NCBI RefSeq assembly: GCF_000473225.1
Contig: NZ_KI421509.1
Location: forward strand, 3,736,065 to 3,800,064
Origin: Sedimentitalea nanhaiensis DSM 24252
GTDB taxonomy: Bacteria > Pseudomonadota > Alphaproteobacteria > Rhodobacterales > Rhodobacteraceae
Direction of reading: 5' to 3'
Length of the DNA stretch: 64,000 bases
Below are positions 44,744 to 53,438 of the stretch, in pieces (positions within the stretch are counted from its first letter, which is position 1; the number at the start of each line of letters is the position of its first letter). The notes beneath the pieces are model-generated. The model was not told the DNA's origin. It made no database searches and worked only from the letters and a program-made list of their open reading frames with translations. The position numbers and the translations under genes are program-made.

Positions 44744-46615
44744 ATGGCCGATATCGATGGCACACCAAACGACGACATCATTCAGGGTACGGACGACAAT
44801 GATGTTATAAACGGTCTGGGCGGCAACGACCTTATTTCGGGCGAAGGCAAGGACGATGTCATCGATGGCGGCGATGGTGACGATACCATCTATGGCGATG
44901 AGGGTATCGGGACCGCACCGGGCAGCAATGCCGATTCACTGATGCTGAGCCGCGCCAATTTTGTCAGCGAGTCGGCGAGCGGAAACAACAATGCGGACGT
45001 CGGTGACTGGGCGATCTACAAGGACGTTACGACGCTGGATGATGGTACTTCGGTCTGGGGGCGGTTGATTGTCACCGGTAAGTCGGACCCGAATCTGAAC
45101 GTTGATCTTTCCGGTTCCTCGGGGGGCGAAATTCAGCTGAATACCGGCCCGCGGTGGCAACAGGTCGGTCCCGGAAGGACCGCCAGCTTCCGGTTCGAGT
45201 TTTTCGATCCCATTACCGGCGACCCGGTGGCGCTGAACTCGACGGCGACCTTCAACGATCTGGATCGTAACAGCCCCGGCGACCAGGAATCGGTCACGAT
45301 CGATTCCAGCAGCTTTTCGGCTTATGGCACCTCGCAGGATACCTCGCTTGCGATCACCACCACGGGTGGTCAAGTCAATGCCGCTGGTACGGAGTCCAAC
45401 GATCCCTCGGATCAGGACGCCTGGTTCAGTACCCGGTTCGAGAACCGGGAGTTCATCGATTTCACCCTTGAGTCGCGATCGACGCAGTCCTGGTTCACCT
45501 TTTCCGGCGATCTGATCGACGATGGCGTCATTGTTCCGGTCGAAGCAGGCAACGACACCCTGAGCGGCGGGGCCGGGGAGGATGTGATTTTCGGTCAGGG
45601 CGGCAACGACATCATTGATGGCGGTGACGGCAATGACATTCTGGAAGGCGGATCCGGCACCGATACGGTGACGGGCGGATCCGGCAATGATCAGTTGTTC
45701 GGTGGCGACGGCAATGACACGCTGAGCGGCGGTGCAGGTCTTGACGTGGTCAAGGGCGAGGCGGGCGAGGATCTGTTGATCGGCGGCACGGGACGGGACC
45801 GGCTGGAGGGCGGCAAAAACAGCGACACATTCAGATTCGACGCGGCTGGCGATCACATCGTGATCGGGGGCGAGGATGAAAACGGTCTGGATGTCGATGT
45901 TCTGGACCTGAGCGGTTTTCGCACCAACATCGACAAGACGGGCCTGGAAACCGGCACGGTCGAATTCCTGGATGCGGATGGCAACGTCTCTGATACGATG
46001 TTCTATTCCGAGATCGAGCGGGTCATCATCTGTTTCGCTCCGGGCACCCGCATCGCCACGGCACGGGGTGCTGTGGCGGTGGAAAGGCTGTCACCGGGCG
46101 ATCGGGTCATCACCCGCGACAACGGTCTGCAGCCGGTGCGGTGGGTCGGGCGGCGCGATCTGAAAACAGCCGAGCTGCGGGCGTCACCCAAAATCCGGCC
46201 GATCCTGATCCGGGCCGGGGCGCTGGGGCCGAACGTGCCCGAGCGTGATCTGAGGGTCAGCCCGAACCACCGGATGTTGCTGACCAGTGCAGCGGCGCAT
46301 GTTCTGTTTGACGAGCCCGAGGTTCTGGTGTCGGCCAAGCATCTGGTCGGTCTGGACGGGGTGCAACGCGTCTGTCCGAACGCAGTCAGCTATATCCATG
46401 TGATGTTCGACGCGCATGAGGTCATTCTGGCCGACGGTGCCTGGAGCGAGAGCTTTCAGCCGGGCGACGTGTCGCTGGACGGTATCGGAACGGCGCAGCG
46501 CGAAGAGGTCCTTTGCCTGTTCCCGGAACTGGCGCAGGCGCAGGGGATGAATGCCTATCGGTCTGCGCGGCGGTCGTTGAAACGCTATGAGGCTCAGCTG
46601 TTGCTGGTGGCCTGA
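44744..46615 (+). CDS. RTX calcium-binding protein with C-terminal Hint domain
   Basis: A 623-residue modular protein. Residues 8-48 hold the first RTX nonapeptide repeats (GGNDLISGE, GGDGDDTIY). Residues about 60-250 are a beta-rich domain without a name. A second RTX block at about 265-360 has ten or so GGxGxDxLx units ending in KNSDTFRFDAAGDHI. From residue 430 comes a Hint (Hedgehog/intein) domain: ICFAPGTRIATARGAVAVERL with the nucleophile Cys, then VSPNHRMLL. No N-terminal signal peptide, so type I secretion is expected. Proteins of this kind are common in roseobacters; the Hint part may self-cleave or release the RTX part. Start has GAGAGATCC upstream. Confidence 0.92.
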   Translation: MADIDGTPNDDIIQGTDDNDVINGLGGNDLISGEGKDDVIDGGDGDDTIYGDEGIGTAPGSNADSLMLSRANFVSESASGNNNADVGDWAIYKDVTTLDDGTSVWGRLIVTGKSDPNLNVDLSGSSGGEIQLNTGPRWQQVGPGRTASFRFEFFDPITGDPVALNSTATFNDLDRNSPGDQESVTIDSSSFSAYGTSQDTSLAITTTGGQVNAAGTESNDPSDQDAWFSTRFENREFIDFTLESRSTQSWFTFSGDLIDDGVIVPVEAGNDTLSGGAGEDVIFGQGGNDIIDGGDGNDILEGGSGTDTVTGGSGNDQLFGGDGNDTLSGGAGLDVVKGEAGEDLLIGGTGRDRLEGGKNSDTFRFDAAGDHIVIGGEDENGLDVDVLDLSGFRTNIDKTGLETGTVEFLDADGNVSDTMFYSEIERVIICFAPGTRIATARGAVAVERLSPGDRVITRDNGLQPVRWVGRRDLKTAELRASPKIRPILIRAGALGPNVPERDLRVSPNHRMLLTSAAAHVLFDEPEVLVSAKHLVGLDGVQRVCPNAVSYIHVMFDAHEVILADGAWSESFQPGDVSLDGIGTAQREEVLCLFPELAQAQGMNAYRSARRSLKRYEAQLLLVA

Positions 46616-47220
46616 GCGGCGCGCCAGTCGGCCCAATCCTGCGGTGTGTCCAGATCCAGCCTTGCCCGGTTGCCGGGCAAGGGGATCAGTTTGACCCGCC
46701 CCTGAGCGGAGGCGACAATCTCGCGACCGCCTCCGTCACCGGTCAGCTTTGCAATCCGATCAAACAGCCGGGCGGAAAAGACCACCGGATGGCCGGGTTT
46801 GCCGGTTTCGGTGGCCCCGCGCCAGATCAGGGTATCGCTGTTCAGATCGACGGCGCGCAGCGCAGCGTTCAGATCCTGAAGGGTCAGATCCGGCAGATCG
46901 CCCAGCAGCACCATTGCCGCCGGCGTGCCCTGTGGAACGGCTGCGATGGCCGTGCGGAGCGACGCGTTCATGCCTTCGGCGGCGTCCGGCACCGGCAGGC
47001 GCTGGGCGCCGGTGCCGTTCAGCGCGTGATAGCGGGGGTGCGGCGGCGGCGGCAGCGCCACAATGACCGGACCCGCTGTCGCGCCTCGGGCCAGGTCGAC
47101 CTGACGGCGGATCAGCGGCACGCCATCCACGATTTGCATCAGCTTGTCCAGCCCGCCCATCCGCGAGGATTGGCCGGCGGCCAGCACGATGATGGGCATG
47201 TCGGTCGCGGGGGCTGTCAT
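46594..47220 (-). CDS. MobA-like nucleotidyltransferase
   Basis: A 208-residue NTP transferase of the MobA/MocA family. The N-terminal MPIIVLAAGQSSRMGGLDKLM is the nucleotide-binding signature, followed by LLGDLPDLTLQDLN (metal-binding Asp) and GKPGHPVVFSARLF. MocA-type members attach CMP to molybdopterin for xanthine-dehydrogenase-family enzymes, so this could mature the hydroxylase at 19-22 kb; that link is inferred. Its 3' end overlaps the converging RTX-Hint gene by 22 bp. ATG at 47220 or 47199 are both possible. Confidence 0.85.
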   Translation of the reverse strand: MTAPATDMPIIVLAAGQSSRMGGLDKLMQIVDGVPLIRRQVDLARGATAGPVIVALPPPPHPRYHALNGTGAQRLPVPDAAEGMNASLRTAIAAVPQGTPAAMVLLGDLPDLTLQDLNAALRAVDLNSDTLIWRGATETGKPGHPVVFSARLFDRIAKLTGDGGGREIVASAQGRVKLIPLPGNRARLDLDTPQDWADWRAAQATSNS

Positions 47221-47254
47221 AATGTCAGCCTAGCCCGTCCCGCGCCGGATGCAA

Positions 47255-49663
47255 TCACCCGCGCATCCGGGCGCCGTCGGCGTCAAACAGGGGCTGGGTG
47301 ATCAGACGGGCCGGGCGTTTGTCGCCCAGAATCTCGATATGGACCTGCAGGCCTTCGGCGATGCGATCTGTGGGCAGAAAGCCCAGCGCCACCGATTTGC
47401 CCGCATGATGGGAATAGCCGCCCGAGGTGCAAAAGCCCTGAACCGTGTCGTCCAGCCAGATCGGTTCATAGCCGTGCACATCGGCGTCCGTGGCGTCGAC
47501 CTCAAACGCCACCAGCTTGCGCGTGGCTCCCGCATCCCGTTCCGTTTCGGCGGCGGCGCGGCCGATGAAACCTGCGGGTTTGTTGAAGGCAATGAACCGG
47601 TCCAGCCCGGTTTCGGCGGCGGTGTAATCGGGCGAATATTCAGCCAGCCAGCTGCCAAAGAACTTGTCCAGCCGCAGCGACATCATCGCGCGCATGCCAA
47701 AGGGCACGATGCCATGGGGTTGACCGGCCCGCCACAGGGTGTGCCAGAGTTGGCGTTGTGCCATCGGATCGCAGTAGATTTCATAGCCCAGATCGCCGGT
47801 ATAGCTGACCCGCTGCACGATGCAGTCACTCATGCCCACGGTCACCGGACGCACGTCGAGAAACCGCATGTCGCTGATGTCAGAGCGGGTGCAGGCGGCC
47901 AGAACGTCGCGCGCCTTTGGTCCGGCGATCTGGAAGCCATTGCGTTTGTCGCTTATATTTTCGACGGTTACGCCATCTTTCTGATGTTGCTGGAACCAGC
48001 GGAAATGATAGGCTTGGCTGCCATAGGAGGCGGTGAGCTGAAATTCGGTGTCCGACAGGCAGGAGATGGTAAAATCGCCGATCAACCGCCCCCTGGGCGA
48101 CAGCATCGGAGTCAGGCTGATCCGGCCCGGTTTGGGCACGCGACCGGCCATGATGCGGTCCAGCCAGTCGCGCGCGCCGGTGCCCGAGACCCGGTATTTG
48201 CCGAAATTATGCACCTCGTTGATGCCGACCCCGCCGCGCACGCCGCGCACCTCGCGCCCGGTGGCGTCAAAGGCGTCAGAGCGGCGGAAGGACGGGGTTT
48301 CATAGCTCGGTTCAGACCCCTGGGCGAAATAATTGACCACTTCGAGCCCGAATTGCTGGCCCCAGACGGCGCCCATGCCAGTGAAGATATCATACATCGG
48401 CGTGGTGCGGTTGGGGCGCGCGGCGGGCAGTTCTTCGTTCGGATAGGCGACGGAAAAGCGTTTCTGATAGTTTTCGGTTACCTTGGGCAAGGTATAGCCG
48501 GGGCTGACCCAGTTGCCGAACCGGGCCACGTCCATCGCGGTGACGTCGCGCTCGGGCTCGCCATGAATCATCCATTGCGCCAGCGTCAGGCCGACGCCGC
48601 CGCCCTGGCTGAACCCGGCCATCACGCCGCAGGCCGACCAATAGTTGCGCACGCCCGGCACCGGACCGACCAGCGGATTGCCATCGGGCGCAAAGGTAAA
48701 GGGGCCGTGGATCACCGATTTGACCCCGGCGGTTTCCAGAACCGGGAAGCGTCTATAGGCGAAATCGATGCTTTCGGTGATCTTGTCGAAATCATCGGGC
48801 AGCAGTTCATGGCCAAAAGTCCAGGGGGTTCCGTCCACGGCCCAGGGGCGGCAGGTTTGTTCATAGAACCCGATGCACAGGCCGCGGCCTTCTTGCCGCA
48901 GATAGCTTTCGCCCGCCGGGTCCATCACATGGGGGTGTTCGCGGTCGCGTTCATAGATTTCGGGGATGTCGTCGGTGACGATATACTGGTGCTCCATCGG
49001 GTGCAGCGGGAAATACAGCCCTGCCATCGCGCCGACTTCGCGCGCCCACAGCCCGCCGGCGTTAACGATGTGTTCGGCGTGGATCGTACCCTTGTCGGTG
49101 ACGATCTCCCAGCTGCCGTCGGGGCGCTGGTTGGTTTCGCGGACCATGCAATGGGTTTGAATGGTCGCACCGCCCATGCGCGCGGCCTTTGCATAGGCGT
49201 GGGTGGTGCCCGAGGGGTCCAGATGCCCGTCCAACGGGTCGTAGAGCCCGCCGATGATGCCGTCCAGATTGGTGATCGGGGCGATTTTGGCAATCTCTTC
49301 GGGGCTGACGATTTCGGTGTCCAGCCCCATGAAGCGATGCTTGGCGCGTTCCGCCAGCATCATGTCGAACCGGTCGCGGTTATCGGCCAGCGTTACCCCG
49401 CCGACATGGTGCAGCCCGCAGGACATGCCGGTGATCTCTTCCAGTTCCCTGTACAGCCGGATGGTATAGCCCTGCAGTGCGGCCATATTGGTGTCGCCAT
49501 TCAGGGTATGAAACCCGCCCGCGGCGTGCCAGGTGGATCCGGAGGTCAGTTCGGACCGTTCGATCAGCATGACGTCGGACCACCCCAGCTTGGTCAGGTG
49601 ATACAGCACAGAGCAGCCGACGACTCCGCCGCCGATGACTGCAACTCGGGTGGTGGTTTTCAT
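47255..49663 (-). CDS. GcvT-type FAD dehydrogenase (dimethylglycine/sarcosine dehydrogenase-like)
   Basis: An 802-residue fusion. Residues 1-380 are a DAO-type FAD oxidoreductase beginning VAVIGGGVVGCSVLYHLTKLG, with TSGSTWHAAGGFH containing the His that carries covalent FAD in dimethylglycine dehydrogenase. Residues about 385-440 are the FAO linker domain (NYFAQGSEPSYETPSF nearby), and 440-802 is a GcvT folate-binding aminomethyltransferase domain ending in its C-terminal barrel. Enzymes of this type demethylate N-methylated glycines and pass the one-carbon unit to tetrahydrofolate. Which methylamine it uses is open. GGAGG lies ahead of the ATG at 49663. Confidence 0.92.
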   Translation of the reverse strand: MKTTTRVAVIGGGVVGCSVLYHLTKLGWSDVMLIERSELTSGSTWHAAGGFHTLNGDTNMAALQGYTIRLYRELEEITGMSCGLHHVGGVTLADNRDRFDMMLAERAKHRFMGLDTEIVSPEEIAKIAPITNLDGIIGGLYDPLDGHLDPSGTTHAYAKAARMGGATIQTHCMVRETNQRPDGSWEIVTDKGTIHAEHIVNAGGLWAREVGAMAGLYFPLHPMEHQYIVTDDIPEIYERDREHPHVMDPAGESYLRQEGRGLCIGFYEQTCRPWAVDGTPWTFGHELLPDDFDKITESIDFAYRRFPVLETAGVKSVIHGPFTFAPDGNPLVGPVPGVRNYWSACGVMAGFSQGGGVGLTLAQWMIHGEPERDVTAMDVARFGNWVSPGYTLPKVTENYQKRFSVAYPNEELPAARPNRTTPMYDIFTGMGAVWGQQFGLEVVNYFAQGSEPSYETPSFRRSDAFDATGREVRGVRGGVGINEVHNFGKYRVSGTGARDWLDRIMAGRVPKPGRISLTPMLSPRGRLIGDFTISCLSDTEFQLTASYGSQAYHFRWFQQHQKDGVTVENISDKRNGFQIAGPKARDVLAACTRSDISDMRFLDVRPVTVGMSDCIVQRVSYTGDLGYEIYCDPMAQRQLWHTLWRAGQPHGIVPFGMRAMMSLRLDKFFGSWLAEYSPDYTAAETGLDRFIAFNKPAGFIGRAAAETERDAGATRKLVAFEVDATDADVHGYEPIWLDDTVQGFCTSGGYSHHAGKSVALGFLPTDRIAEGLQVHIEILGDKRPARLITQPLFDADGARMRG

Positions 49664-49809
49664 GAGACGCCTCCGCTAGGTTCAGGGTGCAGCATTCGGT
49701 TCCGACCGCGTATTGGCAAGTCGGTCCACGACGCCATGCGTCGTAAACCGATCATGTGCGGGAAACAGCGTGCCCGAGATACACGTGCCGGGCGGGATAG
49801 GGGCCAAAA

Positions 49810-51063
49810 ATGATTGTGACATTCTGGCGTCTGGCTTTGCAGCTGTCGCGCCGCCTGTATTTCCGGGTTCTGATGATTGCATGTCTGGCGCTGATTTCGC
49901 TGGGCGTTGCCAAGTTGCTGGGGCCGGTCATTCCCGACGGGTTCAGCGATATCATCGGCGCCAAGGCGGTGGACCCGATCCTGACCACGCTGGCGGCGTC
50001 GATGTTGTCGGTGACGATCTTTTCCCTGACGATCATGACGGCAACCTATCGTAGCGCGTCGTCGCAATGGTCGCCGCGCACCCATGTGATCCTGCGCGAT
50101 GACACCACGACCCATTCGGTGTTGGCGATTTTTGTCGGGGCCTACCTGTTTGCGTTGCTGGCGATTGTGTTGCGGGCCACGCATTTCTTCGGCGAGCGTG
50201 AAATCGTGGTGCTGTTTGTCTTTACGATCCTGGTCATTGCGATGATCCTGTTGTCGCTGGTGCGCTGGATCGCCCATCTGGACAAGCTGGGCAGTCTGGA
50301 GGAGACCGCCGATCAGGTTCAGCAGCGCACCGAAACCGCCATGCGCGCCCTTGCCCGGACCCCGTGCTTGCGGGCCCGGGCTCTGACCGATTCCCAGGCC
50401 GGGGAACTGGGCCGGTTCTACCCGGTGCGGGCCAAGACACCGGGCTATATCCAGCAGATTTTTCCCGAACAGATGCAGGAAGCCGCCGATGCCGCCGAGG
50501 CGCAAATCTATGTCACCGCAGGCATCGGCAGCTATGTGCAGACTGGTGATGTGCTGGCCTATGTCGCGGCCGAAGACGGAGAGGACAAGCTGGCAGGCGA
50601 AGTGGAGTCCGCGATCCTGATCGCTTCGGCGCGATCGTTTCAGCAGGATCCGGGGTTTGGCCTGTCGGTGCTGTCGGAAATCGGATTGCGGGCATTGTCG
50701 CCGGGAATCAACGACCCCGAGACCGCCATTGCCATGGTGCATCGCCTGTCGTCGATGCTGGCCCTGCTGGATACGGTGGCTCGCGATGACGACGCGGCGC
50801 GACTGGATCGGGTGTGGATGCGCAAGCTGGATCTGGAGGCCTTTTTCCGGGGCAGTTTCGATCGTCTCGCGCGCGAAGCCGGGACTGCGGTCGAGGTGCA
50901 TCTGGTCATCGCCGACGAATTGCAGAATCTGGCGGAACGGGACTCCCGCGCGTTGGCGGTGGCGAGCCGGGCCAGTCGGGACCGTTGCGCCACAAGGGCC
51001 AGGCGGGCGCTGCAGGACGATCCGGATCTGGACCGGTATCTGGCGGCTATCGGTCAGGTTTGA
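49810..51063 (+). CDS. DUF2254 membrane protein
   Basis: A 417-residue protein of the DUF2254 family. Four membrane helices occupy about residues 12-160 (RVLMIACLALISLGVAKLL, ILTTLAASMLSVTIFSLTI, VLAIFVGAYLFALLAIVLR, EIVVLFVFTILVIAMILLS), with the conserved ATYRSASSQWSPR loop between the second and third. The C-terminal half is cytosolic, including PGINDPETAIAMVHRL, which is typical of the family. Function unknown. It is a single gene, divergent from the FAD dehydrogenase and converging on the CorC-like gene. Confidence 0.88.
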   Translation: MIVTFWRLALQLSRRLYFRVLMIACLALISLGVAKLLGPVIPDGFSDIIGAKAVDPILTTLAASMLSVTIFSLTIMTATYRSASSQWSPRTHVILRDDTTTHSVLAIFVGAYLFALLAIVLRATHFFGEREIVVLFVFTILVIAMILLSLVRWIAHLDKLGSLEETADQVQQRTETAMRALARTPCLRARALTDSQAGELGRFYPVRAKTPGYIQQIFPEQMQEAADAAEAQIYVTAGIGSYVQTGDVLAYVAAEDGEDKLAGEVESAILIASARSFQQDPGFGLSVLSEIGLRALSPGINDPETAIAMVHRLSSMLALLDTVARDDDAARLDRVWMRKLDLEAFFRGSFDRLAREAGTAVEVHLVIADELQNLAERDSRALAVASRASRDRCATRARRALQDDPDLDRYLAAIGQV

Positions 51064-51102
51064 TCCGGCATCCGCCCGCCATCGGGCGATGCGGACGGAG
51101 GG

Positions 51103-52440
51103 CTATAGCGGGCGGATTTTCAGCCCGGTCACCCTGTTGCCCGCGCGGGCGACAACTTCGAATCGGAAGCCGTGAAACGAGAACACCTGTCCGGTCGTCG
51201 GGATCATCTGGGCCTCGTGGATCACCAGACCGGCAATGGTGTTTGCCTCGTCATCGGGCAGATTCCAGTCGGTCGCCCGGTTCAGATCGCGGATCGTCAT
51301 CGCGCCGTCGACGATGTACTGGCCGTCTTCGGTGTCGACCATGGGCACCTCGGAATCGGGGTCGAACTCGTCGGTGATTTCGCCGACGATCTCTTCCAGG
51401 ATGTCCTCGAGCGTGATCAACCCCTGCAGGCTGCCATATTCATCCACCACCAGCGCAAAATGAGTGCGCATGCGCAGAAACTGGCGCATCTGTTCGTCCA
51501 GCGTCGTGGTTTCGGGCACAAAATAGGGCGGCTTGGACACATCGGAAATTTTGAACCGGCTCAGGGGCTTGGCCGCGCCGTGGGCACCGCTGATCTGGTC
51601 GTACATCGCGCGCAGCAGATCCTTGGCATGGACCACCCCAATGATGTTTTCCGGCTCGTTGCGGAACATCGGCAGCCGGGTATGGGGGCTGCTCAGGCAT
51701 TGTTGCAGGATCTGTTCGGGGGTGTTGTCGGCGTCGATCATCTCGATGCCGGAGCGGTGCAGCATGATTTCCTCGACCGTGCGGTCGCCCAGGTCCAGCG
51801 CGCCCAGGATGCGGTCGCGATCTTCCTTTTCCACCACCCCTTCGGAATGACCCAGTTGCAGCGCGCCGACGATTTCTTCGCGCACGGCCAGGATATGGCT
51901 GTCCGGGTCGACCTCGACGCCAAAGACGTGCAGCACGCCGCGGACCAGCAAGCGAACCGCCGACACGATTGGAGCAAAGACCATCACCACCAGCGAGATC
52001 ACCGGGGCGACGGCGGCGGCGGCCTTTTCCGAGTTGATGATGGCGTAGGTCTTGGGCAGGACCTCGGCAAACACCAGCACCAGCACGGTCATCACCAGCG
52101 TGGCCAGGGCGACGCCGGTTTCGCCAAAGGCGCGGGTAAAGAGCGCCGTAGCCAGCGAGGTGGCCAGAATGTTGACCAGGTTGTTGCCCAGCAGCACGGA
52201 GCCGATCAGCCGCTCGTTGTCTTCGGTGATTTCCAGCGCCTTGGCCGCGCCGTTTGACCCCTTGTCGGCCTGGGTGCGCAGCTTGCCGCGCGACGCGGCG
52301 GTCAGCGCGGTTTCCGAACCCGAAAAGAAGGCGGACAGAACCAGCAAAAGCAGAATGGCCCCCCCGGTCATCCAGAAGGTGGTGTCCAGCACAGTCGAGC
52401 TTGTATCCATTTCAGGTGCAATCGTTCCTTGTTCCGGCAT
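51103..52440 (-). CDS. CNNM/CorC-type membrane protein (hemolysin family)
   Basis: A 445-residue protein with a DUF21 (CNNM) membrane domain (about 20-190, including ILLLLVLSAFFSGSETALTAAS), a tandem CBS pair (about 215-340, VMLHRSGIEMIDADNTPEQ and FLRMRTHFALVVDEYGSLQGLITLEDILEEI) and a C-terminal CorC_HlyC domain (GQYIVDGAMTIRDLNRATDW). Relatives take part in magnesium/cobalt transport. The start is uncertain: ATG at 52440 was used, though ATG at 52410 and an upstream TTG are alternatives. Followed by no close partner; xerD lies 42 bp upstream on the same strand. Confidence 0.92.
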   Translation of the reverse strand: MPEQGTIAPEMDTSSTVLDTTFWMTGGAILLLLVLSAFFSGSETALTAASRGKLRTQADKGSNGAAKALEITEDNERLIGSVLLGNNLVNILATSLATALFTRAFGETGVALATLVMTVLVLVFAEVLPKTYAIINSEKAAAAVAPVISLVVMVFAPIVSAVRLLVRGVLHVFGVEVDPDSHILAVREEIVGALQLGHSEGVVEKEDRDRILGALDLGDRTVEEIMLHRSGIEMIDADNTPEQILQQCLSSPHTRLPMFRNEPENIIGVVHAKDLLRAMYDQISGAHGAAKPLSRFKISDVSKPPYFVPETTTLDEQMRQFLRMRTHFALVVDEYGSLQGLITLEDILEEIVGEITDEFDPDSEVPMVDTEDGQYIVDGAMTIRDLNRATDWNLPDDEANTIAGLVIHEAQMIPTTGQVFSFHGFRFEVVARAGNRVTGLKIRPL

Positions 52441-52482
52441 GGTTATGGGGCCGCCGGAGATGGCAATCAAGGGGGTGTGGGG

Positions 52483-53436
52483 TCACGTTTCGGGCTTGGG
52501 GGGGTGTGCCAGCGGATGGTGTTGCAGGACCAGCTCGGTCAGCCGCTGGTCCAGCACATGGGTATAGATCTCGGTGGTGGCGACGTCGGCATGGCCCAGC
52601 AGCGTCTGAATCGAGCGCAGATCGGCGCCGTTGGCCAGCAGATGGGTGGCAAAGGCATGGCGCAGGGTGTGCGGCGTGACCTTGTCCGGGGGCACGCCGC
52701 CATTGACGGCCAGTTCCTTGATCAGTTGAAAAAACCGGTGACGGGTCAGGTGCCCCGCCTTGCCGCGCGATGGAAACAGGAAGCGCGACGGACTGCCGCC
52801 TTTGGTGACGCTGTCGGTCTGGGCCGCGTCACGGGCGCGCAGCCAGTCGGTCAGCGCGGCGCGCGCCGGAGGCGACAGGGGGACCATCCGCTCTTTGCCG
52901 CCTTTGCCCAGAATCAGCAGCATGCGTGGATCGCCCCGCGCTGCGGCCACCGGCAGGGTGACCAGTTCGCTGACCCGCATCCCGGTGGCATAGAGCAGTT
53001 CGACAAGGCAGGTGTTGCGCAGCCGGTCGGCGGCGGTGCGACCGGTGGTGCGGGCCGCCTCCAGCAGGCGGTCGACCTCGGCCACGTCGAGCGTTTTGGG
53101 CAGGTGCTTGTCGCGGCCCGGTCCCTTGATCTGAATCGCAGGGTTGTCGGCCCGCCAGCTTTCCTCGAAGGCAAAGCGGTAGAGCTGCCGGATTGCCGAA
53201 AGCCGCCGCGCGCGGGTGGATTTGGCCAGCCCCTGCGCATCGCAGTGGATCAGGTAGGCTTCGATCCGGTCGCGGTCGGCGGTGGCAAAACTGCAATCGC
53301 GTCGCAGCAGCCAGGCGGCCACATCCTTGAGATCTCGGCCATAGGCCAGCAGCGTGTTGGTTGCTGCGCCCAGTTCGGCGGCCTGGGCCTCGAGAAAGGT
53401 CGAGATCCATTGATCGGAGGACTGTGGCGCACTCAT
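52483..53436 (-). CDS. xerD: Tyrosine recombinase XerD
   Basis: A 317-residue chromosome-dimer-resolution recombinase acting with XerC at dif. The N-terminal SAM-like domain covers 1-110. Catalytic residues are Arg in YATGMRVSELVTL, Lys in GKGGKERMVPL, and HTLRHAFATHLL, LGHADVATTEIYTHV with the final Tyr nucleophile. Length and content match the housekeeping XerD rather than an element integrase. It lies two bases from the stop of the upstream secreted-protein gene. Confidence 0.94.
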   Translation of the reverse strand: MSAPQSSDQWISTFLEAQAAELGAATNTLLAYGRDLKDVAAWLLRRDCSFATADRDRIEAYLIHCDAQGLAKSTRARRLSAIRQLYRFAFEESWRADNPAIQIKGPGRDKHLPKTLDVAEVDRLLEAARTTGRTAADRLRNTCLVELLYATGMRVSELVTLPVAAARGDPRMLLILGKGGKERMVPLSPPARAALTDWLRARDAAQTDSVTKGGSPSRFLFPSRGKAGHLTRHRFFQLIKELAVNGGVPPDKVTPHTLRHAFATHLLANGADLRSIQTLLGHADVATTEIYTHVLDQRLTELVLQHHPLAHPPKPET

Positions 53437-53438
53437 GT

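Noticed and set aside
47249..49813. An 854-codon open frame antisense to the FAD dehydrogenase
   Set aside because: The minus-strand gene has clear FAD and GcvT domains; the plus-strand frame is a codon-bias shadow.
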